Assembly: GCA_013360285.1 (NCBI GenBank)
Contig: JABWCM010000119.1
Coordinates: 1 to 33,404, forward strand
Length of the DNA: 33,404 bases
Direction: 5' to 3'
Source: Myxococcales bacterium
Lineage (GTDB): Bacteria; Myxococcota_A; UBA9042; JABWCM01
How positions within the stretch are numbered: position 1 is the first letter of the stretch; each line of letters opens with the position of its first letter. This document shows positions 1 to 9,062 of this stretch, one piece after another. Under the pieces are notes generated by a model. That model was not told the DNA's origin. It saw only the letters and a program-made list of their open reading frames with translations, and searched no databases. Both the position numbers and the translations under genes were made by a program.

Positions 1-95
1 GTACCCGAAGGTACGCTGAGGATGGGCCGACCGAGGCAGGACCGACGCAGTAGGCCAATGGCTCGCGTAGCTTATTTTTTTCCCAAACACCCTCT
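1..95 (-). mobile_element. Palindromic element family A, copy A1 (cut by window edge)
   Basis: This is the right-hand part of a MITE-like palindromic element; the rest lies outside the window. It ends with a run of T followed by CCCAAACACCCTCT, the terminal repeat also found at 18911-19089 and 24049-24211. It is the reverse complement of the left 95 bases of the 24049 copy with one difference by eye, so it lies in the opposite orientation. It contains no open frame of note and no transposase. The gene that follows starts about 100 bases downstream. Confidence 0.8.
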
Positions 96-196
96 TAGAG
101 CAGGAATGGTCGGCTTGACGGTCGTTTTGCTTCGTGAGCAATGATTACGACACGGCGGTTTTTGTGGCGCGGAGTTGCTCATAGGATATTCGGTAC

Positions 197-2371
197 ATGG
201 AATCGGCAACGAAAATCGGAACGACAACGCCACTGCAGCATTATGCTCAGGCTGTCTTCAAACGACGTTGGATCGCGTTGGCATTTTTCGTCGGGACGGT
301 TGTTTCGGTTGTGTTATATACGCGAGCGCAGCCGCCTATTTATCGCGCTACGGTAACCATTCTTATCGAACGAACTCCCCCGCGTGTGTTGGCAGGGACC
401 GCGGAGGTAGTAGAAATGGGAAGCACGAACTACTGGAGTAACAAAGAGTACTACCAAACACAGTATAACATTATTCAGAGCCGGGAGATCAGCTTACGTG
501 TTGTTGAACAGCTTGGGTTGTTGGGCAACAACCGGGTCATGAATGAATGGTTCCCTTCACACCTGCAATCTGGCATCCAGATAGCGGGGCTTGATGTTGC
601 TCAGGCTCTTGCTGCGAAGATCGAGGTCGTACCCAGAAAAGACTCAATGTTGGTAGACGTTTCTGTCGAAGATCGGGATGCTGTGATGGCGATGGAGTTG
701 GTCAACGGAATCGCTCGTGCCTACCGGGATTATAACCTGGATCGGAAGCAGGATTTGGTTCAGGCGGCGGACGTAGAATTGGCGTCGGTTGTGGAAAAAA
801 GGCGAATTGATAAAGAACTTGCCGAAAAAGCGGTAGTGGAGTTCGAGAGCGATAACGCGATAGGCACAATTGCTAACGAACGTCGAGTTGTCGACCAAGC
901 AATCGTCACAGGTGAGGCGACACGTGAAGAGTTGCTGCGACGGTTGGATGTCTCTCGCGCGCGTGTCGACGCGTTATCTAAGTTTCAGAAAGTGAGAGAC
1001 ATTTTTGACGTTGGGCACGCGGACGTGTTGCAGAGTCCCCTGGTTTCGCAGTTGAAGCAAGAGCACGTGCGTATGACAGGTGAACTTGCAAAATTGGAAA
1101 CGGATTACTTGGACAAACACCCGGCGGTTCAGTCTGTGCGTAATCGGTTGTCAGTCGTTGAACGAACGGCACGAGATGAGATCAGCAACATCGTCAAAGC
1201 GGCACGTGCGACCCTTCAGGAGTTAGAGTCACAGCTTCACCAGCAGGACGAACGACTGATAAAGGCGCGAGCAGCCGACGCTGCGTTAGCAGACCGTCAA
1301 TTGAGTTATGAACGTTTGGTTGCGAGTCGAGACCAAGCACGTGCAGCGTACGAAAAGGTCAGTGGACGGTTGACCGAGACCAAAATGACCGGTGAAATCA
1401 AGATGAACAACGTGGATATCCTTGATGTTGCTCGGGAACCGTCCGCGCCGGTAAAACCAAACCTAAAGCTGAACTTGGCATTGGGGATCATGCTTGGTTT
1501 GTTAGGTGGCATCGCGTTGGCAATACTCATCGATCGTCTCGATAACACAATAAAGGGTAGCGTTGACCTTGAGGAATTGGGCGTAACCGTCCTTGGTGTT
1601 GTGCCGACGTTGCGTGACAATCGGCGTGAGCGGAAGGTTTCAGAAGAGTACCGCGGTCCTATTGAACTGTATATTCACCACCGCCCAAACTCAGCCGTTG
1701 CGGAATTAAGTCGAACCATACGAACCAATTTAATGTTTATGGCAACTGAACGTTCTTTGCGGACCCTTCTCGTGACAAGTCCTGGTCCGCAGGAAGGCAA
1801 AACAACGGTGGCGGTCAATCTGGGTGTCACATTGGCGGCAAATGGTGCACGAGTAGTCATTGTCGACACGGATATGCGTCGTCCGAGGGTGCATCAGGCG
1901 TTTGACGCATCGTTTGGGTCGGGAGTGTCTAACTACCTGATATCAGATGTGGAGATTGTCGATTTGATTCAACACACGCCTGTGCCCAATCTTGACTTTT
2001 TGCCCTGTGGTCCGATTCCGCCAAATCCTGCAGAACTCATTCACACGGCCAAGTTTGGCCAACTGATTAGGAGTTTGAAGGGCCAATACGACACGGTCAT
2101 TTTTGACTCCCCGCCCATAAATGTTGTTACCGACGCCCAAATTCTGGCGAATCAAGTTGACGGTGTTGTCCTCGTCGTTCGCGCCGGAGAGACAAGCCGA
2201 GAGGCGTTAGCCCACGGGAAAAGACAGTTGGATACTGCAAAAGCGAACATCCTGGGGTGTGTCCTGAACAATCTTGACATTGAAAGTCGTGGTCATGGTT
2301 ACTACTATGGCCGTGACCGATATGGCTACGCATATAAGGATTCTCAGCCAAATTCAAAACCCTCCACTTGA
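197..2371 (+). CDS. Polysaccharide co-polymerase / BY-kinase (Wzc/ExoP-like)
   Basis: This 724-residue protein fuses a Wzz chain-length domain to a cytoplasmic bacterial tyrosine kinase, the layout of Wzc, Etk and ExoP, inner-membrane proteins that control export and chain length of capsule or exopolysaccharide. A first membrane segment lies at about residues 25-43. A coiled-coil-rich periplasmic region follows, then a Pro-flanked second membrane segment at about 425-447. The kinase has Walker A (SPGPQEGKTT, about 527-536), Walker A' (VVIVDTDMRRP, about 553) and Walker B (TVIFDSPP, about 633). The C-terminus carries a tyrosine cluster (GYYYGRDRYGYAY), the usual autophosphorylation site. The start at 197 has an AGGA about 11 bases upstream. 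No Wza-like exporter or glycosyltransferase is visible, so the polysaccharide cannot be named. The family is near certain; the specific ortholog is not. Confidence 0.93.
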   Translation: MESATKIGTTTPLQHYAQAVFKRRWIALAFFVGTVVSVVLYTRAQPPIYRATVTILIERTPPRVLAGTAEVVEMGSTNYWSNKEYYQTQYNIIQSREISLRVVEQLGLLGNNRVMNEWFPSHLQSGIQIAGLDVAQALAAKIEVVPRKDSMLVDVSVEDRDAVMAMELVNGIARAYRDYNLDRKQDLVQAADVELASVVEKRRIDKELAEKAVVEFESDNAIGTIANERRVVDQAIVTGEATREELLRRLDVSRARVDALSKFQKVRDIFDVGHADVLQSPLVSQLKQEHVRMTGELAKLETDYLDKHPAVQSVRNRLSVVERTARDEISNIVKAARATLQELESQLHQQDERLIKARAADAALADRQLSYERLVASRDQARAAYEKVSGRLTETKMTGEIKMNNVDILDVAREPSAPVKPNLKLNLALGIMLGLLGGIALAILIDRLDNTIKGSVDLEELGVTVLGVVPTLRDNRRERKVSEEYRGPIELYIHHRPNSAVAELSRTIRTNLMFMATERSLRTLLVTSPGPQEGKTTVAVNLGVTLAANGARVVIVDTDMRRPRVHQAFDASFGSGVSNYLISDVEIVDLIQHTPVPNLDFLPCGPIPPNPAELIHTAKFGQLIRSLKGQYDTVIFDSPPINVVTDAQILANQVDGVVLVVRAGETSREALAHGKRQLDTAKANILGCVLNNLDIESRGHGYYYGRDRYGYAYKDSQPNSKPST

Positions 2372-2408
2372 TTTGTCCCATTTGTCCGCACGAGCGAACC
2401 CCATTTAG

Positions 2409-2425
2409 CCCGGATTTCTTAAAAA
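2409..2425 (+). repeat. CCCGGATTTCT half-palindrome (family D-like)
   Basis: Thirty-eight bases after the stop of the BY-kinase gene is CCCGGATTTCTTAAAAAAAA. The first eleven bases match the arm of the perfect hairpin at 26738-26805 and the sequence at 25561. Here there is no matching second arm. The A-run is on the + strand, so this is not a forward intrinsic terminator. It may be a degenerate REP-like unit. Confidence 0.35.
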
Positions 2426-2488
2426 AAAGTGTTTAGATATTTATCCTCGGCGAGCGGGTGTAGGTGTGTGGCGTTTTTGGGAGATTTC

Positions 2489-2659
2489 ATGACCCAGCCG
2501 AATTTAAGCCGGGTCGTCCGCGAAAATCCTGAGGAATATCGGGGACATGTCGCAGGAATTTTTGCGGGCGAGGCGGCCAAACGCACCCGTGACCTCAAGT
2601 TTGTACACTCCGTTGATGCAATCCGCAGCAGGTCTAGTATACTGATATTTAGATTGTGA
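2489..2659 (+). CDS. Possible small protein, 56 aa, unknown
   Basis: An ATG frame of 56 codons is preceded by GGGAG five bases upstream, a good ribosome binding site. The product would begin MTQPNLSRVVRENPEEYRG and end in a basic and hydrophobic tail. I recognise no family, signal peptide or membrane segment. The 3' end overlaps the proposed dnaK promoter and palindrome, which argues against it. It sits in the 396-base gap between the BY-kinase gene and dnaK. Confidence 0.25.
   Translation: MTQPNLSRVVRENPEEYRGHVAGIFAGEAAKRTRDLKFVHSVDAIRSRSSILIFRL
2613..2643 (+). promoter_or_regulatory. Candidate dnaK promoter
   Basis: TTGATG (2613-2618) and TATACT (2638-2643) resemble sigma-70 -35 and -10 boxes, with a slightly long 19-base spacer. 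A start near 2650 would give a leader of about 118 bases before dnaK. No CIRCE element (TTAGCACTC inverted repeat) was seen. Confidence 0.35.
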
Positions 2660-2686
2660 TTCGGTGTACACCGGGATAATCTAAAT
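2647..2686 (+). promoter_or_regulatory. Nested inverted repeat in dnaK leader
   Basis: The 9-base arms ATTTAGATT (2647-2655) and AATCTAAAT (2678-2686) enclose a perfect 10-base palindrome GGTGTACACC (2663-2672). It lies directly after the candidate -10 box and 81 bases before the dnaK start. It could be a repressor operator or a leader hairpin. It does not match CIRCE, and no regulator gene is nearby, so the role is inference. Confidence 0.5.
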
Positions 2687-2767
2687 CCACTAGCGGAATG
2701 TTGAACATGGCGAGTGTAGGTGTTGGGCAGAGCACCGCGCGCCACAACGTAATGGGATCGGTAAACA

Positions 2768-4576
2768 ATGGGTAAGGTAATTGGCGTAGATCTTGGCACC
2801 ACCAATTCCTGCGTCGTTGTTCTGGAAGGTGGGAATCCGGTCGTGATTCCAAACTCCGAAGGGAGCCGTACGACTCCTTCGATGGTGGCTTTTACGGAGC
2901 AGGGCGACAAGCTGGTAGGTCATATTGCGAAGAGGCAGGCGATCACAAACCCCCAGAATACGATTTTTGCCGTAAAACGGCTGATGGGGCGAAAATTGCG
3001 CGCGCCAGAGATTCAACGCGCTCGTGAGATTTATCCGTATGTTCTCGCGGAAGCCAAAAACGGAGACGTGCATGTGAACGTTTTCGGGCGAACTTATGCT
3101 CCAGCGGAGATATCTGCATTTATTCTCGAACAAATGAAACTGTATGCTGAGGAGTACCTCAATGAAAAGGTAACCGACGCAGTAGTGACCGTACCCGCCT
3201 ATTTTGACGACGCACAACGTCAGGCGACCCGAGATGCCGGGAGAATCGCGGGACTAAATGTTCTACGCATTATAAACGAACCGACCGCGGCAGCGCTTGC
3301 TTATGGATTGAATAGAAATACCCGAGGTCGGGTTGCTGTATACGATTTAGGTGGAGGTACATTCGATATTTCGATTTTGGAGGTTGGTGACGGCGTCTTT
3401 CAAGTAAAATCCACTCATGGTGATACATATCTCGGTGGAGAGGATTTTGATCACCGTATCATTCGCTATATGGCGGAAAAATTTAAGACGGAGAACGGTT
3501 GCGATTTACAGCAGGATCCTGTTGCACTTCAGCGGCTGAAAGAGGCTGCAGAAAAGGCCAAAATTGAGCTTTCTACCCTAAAAGAGACCGATATCAATCT
3601 TCCGTTTATCTTTGCCGACGACGATGGGCCCAAACACTTACAACAGTCGTTGACGCGGACCCAGTTGGAGTCCATGGTGGAAGACCTGCTGGACAAGACC
3701 ATTTGGCATTGCCAAGAAGCGTTGACCGATGCGGGACTGGATGTGTCGGATATCGACGAAGTCATACTTGTTGGTGGTATGACAAAAATGCCCCTGGTTC
3801 AGAAAAAAGTGTTGAATTTCTTTAAAGTGAATCCAAATCGCGGCGTGAATCCTGATGAGGCAGTGGCGATTGGAGCGGCGATTCAAGGGGGCATTCTTGG
3901 CGGTGATGTTGACGATGTATTGTTGCTCGACGTCATTCCACTTTCGTTGGGTATTGAAACCCAGGGCGGAATATTCACTAAGTTAATTGAGAAAAATAAC
4001 CCAATACCGTGCCAGCACGCCGAAGTGTTTACTACAGCGGAAGATTATCAGTCGCTTGTCAACATTCACGTGCTGCAGGGTGAACGTACGATGGCGCGTG
4101 ACAATAAGTCGCTGGCGCGTTTTGAACTGGTTGGTATCCCTCCGGCCCGTCGTGGAGTTCCTAAGATTGAGGTTGTTTTTGATGTTGACGTGAATGGGAT
4201 TTTGAGTGTTTCCGCTCGTGACTTGGGTACGGGTAATGAACAAACCGTCCGTGTACGCCCAACCAGTGGCTTAAGTGAACGAGAAATAGAACGATTGGTT
4301 CAAGAAGCGGAAACAACGCGAGACTATGACTCGGAGAAGCGAGAAACGGCGCTGATTCGAAATAAGGCAGACGGGCTTATTTATACGACTGAACGTTCAC
4401 TTAGCGAGTTTATCAATTACCTGACTGACGAAGAAATACGCTTGGTTCACTCCGACTTAGATCGATGTAAACGTGCGGCAGAAGGCGATGACTACGAAGA
4501 AATTCGGCAAGCGATTCGTAGCCTCGAGAAGTCGTCGTATAAGATTGCCGAGGTGATGTACCGCGACATCTCGTGA
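2768..4576 (+). CDS. dnaK: Hsp70 chaperone DnaK, short C-terminus
   Basis: This 602-residue protein is an Hsp70, an ATP-driven chaperone that works with DnaJ and GrpE in the cytoplasm. The nucleotide-binding domain has the phosphate-1 motif [11 protein letters not shown] at the N-terminus, [12 protein letters not shown], phosphate-2 [12 protein letters not shown] and the adenosine motif LVGGMTKMP. The interdomain linker is DVLLLDV at about residue 381, followed by the beta substrate domain ([23 protein letters not shown]) and a helical lid. The protein stops at the end of the lid (KIAEVMY) and lacks the usual disordered acidic tail of about 35 residues that ends EEVD or similar. The C-terminus is not a frameshift artefact: the stop follows cleanly. 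A dnaJ lies 300 bases downstream; no grpE is visible. It may be a second, specialised DnaK paralog. Confidence 0.97.
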   Translation: MGKVIGVDLGTTNSCVVVLEGGNPVVIPNSEGSRTTPSMVAFTEQGDKLVGHIAKRQAITNPQNTIFAVKRLMGRKLRAPEIQRAREIYPYVLAEAKNGDVHVNVFGRTYAPAEISAFILEQMKLYAEEYLNEKVTDAVVTVPAYFDDAQRQATRDAGRIAGLNVLRIINEPTAAALAYGLNRNTRGRVAVYDLGGGTFDISILEVGDGVFQVKSTHGDTYLGGEDFDHRIIRYMAEKFKTENGCDLQQDPVALQRLKEAAEKAKIELSTLKETDINLPFIFADDDGPKHLQQSLTRTQLESMVEDLLDKTIWHCQEALTDAGLDVSDIDEVILVGGMTKMPLVQKKVLNFFKVNPNRGVNPDEAVAIGAAIQGGILGGDVDDVLLLDVIPLSLGIETQGGIFTKLIEKNNPIPCQHAEVFTTAEDYQSLVNIHVLQGERTMARDNKSLARFELVGIPPARRGVPKIEVVFDVDVNGILSVSARDLGTGNEQTVRVRPTSGLSEREIERLVQEAETTRDYDSEKRETALIRNKADGLIYTTERSLSEFINYLTDEEIRLVHSDLDRCKRAAEGDDYEEIRQAIRSLEKSSYKIAEVMYRDIS

Positions 4577-4875
4577 AACGGCTGTTCCACCCTAGATAAC
4601 GTTTTCACGATGTGCCAGGAACGTAAACCGGAACGCAGCAGACTACATGAATGGCGGCCGAGTTCTTCGAGAGAAATTCTCTCATCATCGGTATCTGTGG
4701 TTAAAAAAACCTCAAATAAAGTAAGTTCGGCGACGTGATACATTGGTACCGCACGCTGGGTTTGTGCTAATGCGAGAATCGCCGAAACGGGGCAGCTACC
4801 ACGACGGCAGAACGAATCCGCGTTTGCGGAAACCAGCGGTTGTGTTGTTTTACGGCAAGGGCTTCAATTTACGTC
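4577..4875. other. Intergenic dnaK-dnaJ, no gene seen
   Basis: No supported gene lies in these 299 bases. A minus-strand frame (4492-4743) overlaps the dnaK 3' end, lacks a ribosome binding site and resembles nothing known. A short inverted repeat, GAGAG AAATT CTCTC, is at about 4669-4683. No clear promoter or intrinsic terminator was seen, so dnaK and dnaJ may be cotranscribed. Confidence 0.4.
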
Positions 4876-5988
4876 ATGCCAGACCACTATAAGGTGCTGG
4901 GCGTTGAACGCACGGCGTCTCAGTCGGAAATCAAACGTGCTTATCGCAAGTTAGCGCTGAAGTTTCATCCTGATCAGAACGCGGGTAGTCTCGCGGCGGA
5001 GGAACGATTTCGGATGATTGCCGACGCGTACAACCTTCTCAGCGACGAACAGCGGCGGCGATTTTATGATCGGTTTGGAGTTGAAAAAAATGCACTCGTG
5101 CGGGTTGCTGCGCCGTTCGCAAACCGTGGAGTTGAAGGATTCGTCGATAGTGTTTTTAGTGAACTATTCCGCAAACGAAAGAAAAATAACATGGTAGGCC
5201 GTGATCGGCGCTATTCATTAAAGTTGTCCTTTGAAGAGTCAATTCTCGGTATAAACAAAGATATTTCGGTTCCAACGATTGCTACATGCGGAGGCTGCGG
5301 TGGTTCTGGGGCTGCCGATGATGGACAAGTCGAAGTGTGCCATGTTTGTGATGGGACTGGAGAAATCCGGGAGTTTAATTCGATTATTCCATCTCGGCAG
5401 GAATGTGGTTTTTGCCAGGGACGCGCTAAGATAGCGATTCGCGCTTGCCCTCGGTGCCACGGAAACGGTCAGGAAACAATCGAACAAACATTGACCATTC
5501 GTGTTCCACCAGGTTCAGAGGCCGGGCAACGGCTTCGTTATCGGGGTGCAGGCGAGCCAGGGACTGGAGGCGGACGAGATGGCGATTTATATGTTGTTCT
5601 TGACGTAACGCCTGACCCCCTTTTTGAGCGTGACGGGAACGACATCCGTGTTAAGTTACCGATAACGATACGCGACGCGGCATTGGGGCAGGTGGTCACC
5701 GTTCCGACTGTAGATGGGCTGGTTCGTATGAAAATACCGCCGGGAACCGCAAGTGGTAAAAGGTTTCGAATCAAAGGACGTGGCGTACCGTGGGTAGACA
5801 ACACCAAACCGCGCGGTGATATCTATGTCGAGGTGATGGTAGAGACGCCGGTGGTCGAGACTCAGGAAATGCGAGAGATTCTCGATCGTTGGCCGGAATT
5901 CGAACCATCTGTCCATCCAGATTGTTGCCGGTTTCGTGATCTGTTGCGCCAACGTTACGGAGAGGACGTGGCGGAGATTGTAGGATAA
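4876..5988 (+). CDS. dnaJ: DnaJ (Hsp40) co-chaperone without G/F region
   Basis: The 370-residue product is a type I J-protein that stimulates the DnaK ATPase. The ATG at 4876 is chosen because the J domain begins at once (MPDHYKVLGV); an in-frame TTG at 4840 would add 12 residues of no similarity. The J domain spans about residues 4-66 with HPD in KFHPDQN. Where DnaJ normally has a Gly/Phe-rich linker, this protein has a charged segment with FRKRKKNN. The zinc region has CGGCGGSG, CHVCDGTG, CGFCQGRA and CPRCHGNG: all eight cysteines are present but the third repeat has a degenerate end. The C-terminal beta domains include VPPGSEAGQRLRYRGAGEPG and GDLYVVLDVTPDPLFERDG. The stop overlaps the next start (TAATG), implying translational coupling. 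Confidence 0.95.
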   Translation: MPDHYKVLGVERTASQSEIKRAYRKLALKFHPDQNAGSLAAEERFRMIADAYNLLSDEQRRRFYDRFGVEKNALVRVAAPFANRGVEGFVDSVFSELFRKRKKNNMVGRDRRYSLKLSFEESILGINKDISVPTIATCGGCGGSGAADDGQVEVCHVCDGTGEIREFNSIIPSRQECGFCQGRAKIAIRACPRCHGNGQETIEQTLTIRVPPGSEAGQRLRYRGAGEPGTGGGRDGDLYVVLDVTPDPLFERDGNDIRVKLPITIRDAALGQVVTVPTVDGLVRMKIPPGTASGKRFRIKGRGVPWVDNTKPRGDIYVEVMVETPVVETQEMREILDRWPEFEPSVHPDCCRFRDLLRQRYGEDVAEIVG

Positions 5989-7754
5989 TGTCTTATCTTA
6001 CCATGGACGTTGTGGCGGTCGCATGTCGATTTTTTATAACAAGAGCATTTTCGGGCACTTTTGCCGTCGGTGTACTGCTGTTCGGAGTCGCACGATGTGT
6101 ACCTAATGCCGCGGTTCACGTTGTGGAGCCCGTTTCCGCCGTAGCTAGAACATCTCCACAGGTCGAGGCGGTGGCTCCACCAGACTTTGTTTATGCGCAG
6201 GCGAAAAATCACACGTTGCGGGCAGAATGGGATGCGGCGGTAACACTACTCTCAAGTCGGTCGATAGCCGAAGTTCCCGCAGATCTTCGTAGAGATTGGG
6301 TTTATCTACATAGCAGTGCACTGCTGTCCTCGGAGAAACCGGACGCTGCGTTTTTGACATGGCAATCTGTTTTTTCGGCAAATAGTGAATCACAAAAAAA
6401 ATTTGGTGAGCTGTACTACGACTTGGTGGACCCCGCAAAACGTTTGGTACTCCTGGCGGAAATGAAAACGACGGCTCCCTGGATGGCAACAGTCGCGGTT
6501 CGAGAGGCAGAGCGATATTGGAGCGTGCGGGACATCGACGGCATGGTGCGTGCCGTCGAAATTGGTGCATCCATTTTCACGGATGACGCCGAAACGATGA
6601 CGGCGTGGTCACACATCCAAACGAAGTTGGAACGGCTTACCACCACCCGGCCCTCCGCGCTTGGTGTGTTGATTCCATTGAGCGGAGCCCACCAAGCAGT
6701 GGGTCAGAGTGTTCTTCGTGCACTACAGATGGTTAAGCACGATCTCCGGTCCGGTATATCGTTGCACGTCGAGGATACGGCGGGGGATCCTGACGTAGCA
6801 AGAGCTGCCGCAGAACGACTGATCGTAAACGACCACGTTGCGGCGATTATCGGGCCTGTTGGCCAACGGGAGAGTACCGCCGTTGCGCCGTTTTTGGAAC
6901 AGAATCAAGTTCCGACGCTGGTTCTCACGGCGGGTTTACCATCCGCTGAACCACGATCGTTCGTCGTCCAGGGTCGAGTGACCCCGTCACAAGAATGTTT
7001 CGCTGTTCTTCAACATGCGATGGTCGAATTGTCTTGTCAGAGTTTCGCTATCTTAGCGCAGAACAACGCCTATGGTCACACCATGGCCGCCGCTTTTCGG
7101 GATGTCGTCTCAAATTCGCCCGCATCCATTGTCTATGAAGATTTCATTGAAACAAATAATAAAGAGACGGATGAGTTGCGAACAATATCGCAGAAAATTA
7201 TGGCCGAGTATCGCAAAGCCCCGTTTTCCGCCCTCTACCTGCCCATCAACGGCTCTATGGCCAAGCGGGTCATTTCTTATCTTAAGGCTGCGGGGCTTCG
7301 GATTCGAACAAACCCAAAAGATTTCAAGTCAGTTCAGCTAATTGGATCTGCGGCATGGCTAACCACGGACGTGATTGATGTCGCGGAGGGCAATACCGAC
7401 AACGCAGTGTTTCCCTCGGCATTTTTCGATGGCCTTTCGTCTGCCCCTACGCAGAGTTTTGTTTCGTCGTTTCGCGTACGGTATTCGGTCGCGCCGACGG
7501 CCTTTGATGCGGAAGTGTATGATGCGGCTGTCGCGTTGGTGGCAGTGATGGAATCGATTCAGCCGGGAGGGTTTGTGGGTGACGAGATCCTAGATGGACT
7601 CTATGCATTGGGTCCGGTTGAAGGAGTGGGAGGGCGATATCGATTCGAGTCAACAGGCCACATCGTACGCGATCTTCATATCCTTACCGTTGACGCGGAC
7701 TATCTTCGAATTAGAGAAAAGTTGACTGACGAGATTCGTATTCGCTCAAGATGA
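5988..7754 (+). CDS. Periplasmic binding-fold protein, LppC/LivJ-like
   Basis: This 588-residue protein has an N-terminal export signal (hydrophobic stretch about residues 21-36) with a possible but imperfect lipobox, GVARC, at Cys37. Residues of about 60-215 look helical, like the TPR region of LppC. From about residue 225 (LGVLIPLSGAHQAVGQSVLRA) it is a type I periplasmic binding fold: VEDTAGDPDVARAAAERLI, AAIIGPVGQRESTAVAPF, the late SSFRVRY and FDAEVYDAAVAL motifs are those of branched-chain amino-acid binding proteins. The helical N-domain plus this fold resembles LpoA/LppC activators of class A penicillin-binding proteins, but similar proteins occur as ABC binding components. No permease or ATPase genes are adjacent, which favours the LppC-type reading. 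The start overlaps the dnaJ stop (TAATG). Confidence 0.8.
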   Translation: MSYLTMDVVAVACRFFITRAFSGTFAVGVLLFGVARCVPNAAVHVVEPVSAVARTSPQVEAVAPPDFVYAQAKNHTLRAEWDAAVTLLSSRSIAEVPADLRRDWVYLHSSALLSSEKPDAAFLTWQSVFSANSESQKKFGELYYDLVDPAKRLVLLAEMKTTAPWMATVAVREAERYWSVRDIDGMVRAVEIGASIFTDDAETMTAWSHIQTKLERLTTTRPSALGVLIPLSGAHQAVGQSVLRALQMVKHDLRSGISLHVEDTAGDPDVARAAAERLIVNDHVAAIIGPVGQRESTAVAPFLEQNQVPTLVLTAGLPSAEPRSFVVQGRVTPSQECFAVLQHAMVELSCQSFAILAQNNAYGHTMAAAFRDVVSNSPASIVYEDFIETNNKETDELRTISQKIMAEYRKAPFSALYLPINGSMAKRVISYLKAAGLRIRTNPKDFKSVQLIGSAAWLTTDVIDVAEGNTDNAVFPSAFFDGLSSAPTQSFVSSFRVRYSVAPTAFDAEVYDAAVALVAVMESIQPGGFVGDEILDGLYALGPVEGVGGRYRFESTGHIVRDLHILTVDADYLRIREKLTDEIRIRSR

Positions 7755-7861
7755 ATGATTTTCATACGAATGAGTGGGTATCTGTGGATTGATATGCGGA
7801 ATTTCGTGTACAAGACCTGTGATACTGCGGTTTTCATCTTTTTTTGGCAGTTGGAAACGAG

Positions 7862-8911
7862 GTGCCGTTGATCAGGTTACCGCCTTCGCAGACCGACGAG
7901 CGGACGGTTGTTGAAGCCATTCGGTCACTTCTGCCCGCAGAACACTGGGCCGTGCTTCTGGGCGTTGGAGATGATGCTGCGGTTCTTCGCCCACAAACTC
8001 TTCCCTGGGTGATTACATGTGATTCATTGGTTGAGGGGGTCCATTATCGTCCAGAATGGTCCGATGCGGCAACGATTGGCTTCAAACTGGCACACGTGAA
8101 CATGAGCGACTTGGCTGCTATGGGAGCTTGGCCGGCGGTGGCTTTTCTTTCGGTTGTGGCGCCGCTTGAGGGAGCAGCGAATTACCTACTGGATATTCAT
8201 CAAGCGTTGCAGGTAGAGCTGAGTAAGGTTGGTGCAACTTTGGCCGGTGGTAACTTTAGCACATCGCCCGTTGGTTCCAGTTTTTCGTTAACGTTGCTGG
8301 GCTTAAGTGACTGGCCAGTGCTGACTCGATCAGGGGCACGAATTGGTGACAAAGTGTACGTGACCGGGCACATAGGAGATAGTGGCGCTGGGCTGCGGCT
8401 TCTGTTGCGGGGATTGGGCCAACCAATGGACTCAAATGATTGCATCGTGCGTCACTTACGGCCTCAGTCTCGGTTGCACTTGAGCCGTTATCTTACACAA
8501 TATATTTCTCCAACGGCATGTATTGATGTTAGCGACGGTTTGGCTAAGGATGGAGAACAGATAGCAGATGCAAGCAATGTTTCGCTTCAGATATCGTTGG
8601 AGCGCATCCCGTTGAGCCGATCCTATTGCGAGGCGATGGGTCCGTTTGTTTACCCCGCCATCGCGGCGCAAGCGGTCGGATTAGGTGAAGACTACGAGTT
8701 GCTGTTTACGGTTCCGGCTGATACGGCGGTACCGCTACAGATTGACGGAATTCCCATCACCCACATCGGTGAAGTGCTTCCACGGCAAGAACAAAGTGTT
8801 GTGTGGTTATACAATGGCCAGCCGACTTCCGGCGAGACACGAGGGTGGGATCATTTCAAAGTGTCTACTGTTCCATCACGATTCAGAGAGTCAGCGGAAA
8901 TAGATAAGTAA
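7862..8911 (+). CDS. thiL: Thiamine-monophosphate kinase ThiL
   Basis: ThiL phosphorylates thiamine monophosphate to thiamine diphosphate, the last step of the pathway. Seen motifs are GVGDDAAVL, CDSLVEGVHY, HVNMSDLAAMGAWP, GDKVYVTGHIGDSGAGL, IDVSDGLAKDGEQIA and GLGEDYELLFTVP, in family order. The GTG at 7862 is preferred because GGA lies six bases upstream; a TTG at 7844 is an in-frame alternative without such a site. ThiL proteins usually end near GWDHF, which is present; here 16 further residues follow, and the last seven codons plus stop lie in palindromic element B1. The adenine-nucleotide and thiamine sites lie before this tail, so the enzyme should be active. No other thi gene is visible. 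Confidence 0.95.
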   Translation: MPLIRLPPSQTDERTVVEAIRSLLPAEHWAVLLGVGDDAAVLRPQTLPWVITCDSLVEGVHYRPEWSDAATIGFKLAHVNMSDLAAMGAWPAVAFLSVVAPLEGAANYLLDIHQALQVELSKVGATLAGGNFSTSPVGSSFSLTLLGLSDWPVLTRSGARIGDKVYVTGHIGDSGAGLRLLLRGLGQPMDSNDCIVRHLRPQSRLHLSRYLTQYISPTACIDVSDGLAKDGEQIADASNVSLQISLERIPLSRSYCEAMGPFVYPAIAAQAVGLGEDYELLFTVPADTAVPLQIDGIPITHIGEVLPRQEQSVVWLYNGQPTSGETRGWDHFKVSTVPSRFRESAEIDK

Positions 8912-9050
8912 ACCATGATTGGCTAATTTAGGCTGCCTTGGCCACTTCCGTCGGTGCGGCATATACTCGATATGGCCTCAGTCGGGTCCCGGCCAATTCA
9001 GCGCTAAATTAGCTTTCTCAGGGCCGCGTCCGGCTTGAAGCTGACCCTCT
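8885..9050 (+). mobile_element. Palindromic element family B, copy B1
   Basis: The 166-base element starts AGAGAGTCAGCGGAAATA and ends GCTGACCCTCT. Its left arm (GATAAG type) is shared by all four B copies; its right arm, in reverse complement AGAGGGTCAGCTTCAAGC, matches copy B3. Inside is GCTAATTT / AAATTAGC. It lies between the convergent thiL and ptsI genes, overlaps the last 27 bases of thiL, and its fold could act as a two-way terminator. The bases outside are TCA on the left and TGA on the right, so no perfect target duplication is seen. Confidence 0.8.
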
Positions 9051-9062
9051 GAGACACCTTTG

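Noticed and set aside
4492..4743. Minus-strand frame over the dnaK end and the dnaK-dnaJ gap
   Set aside because: It overlaps a certain gene, lacks a ribosome binding site and resembles nothing.
4876..5988. CCGGAGAAATCCGGG-like sequence near 5360 as a family D copy
   Set aside because: It lies inside the conserved zinc region of dnaJ and encodes expected residues, so the match is chance.
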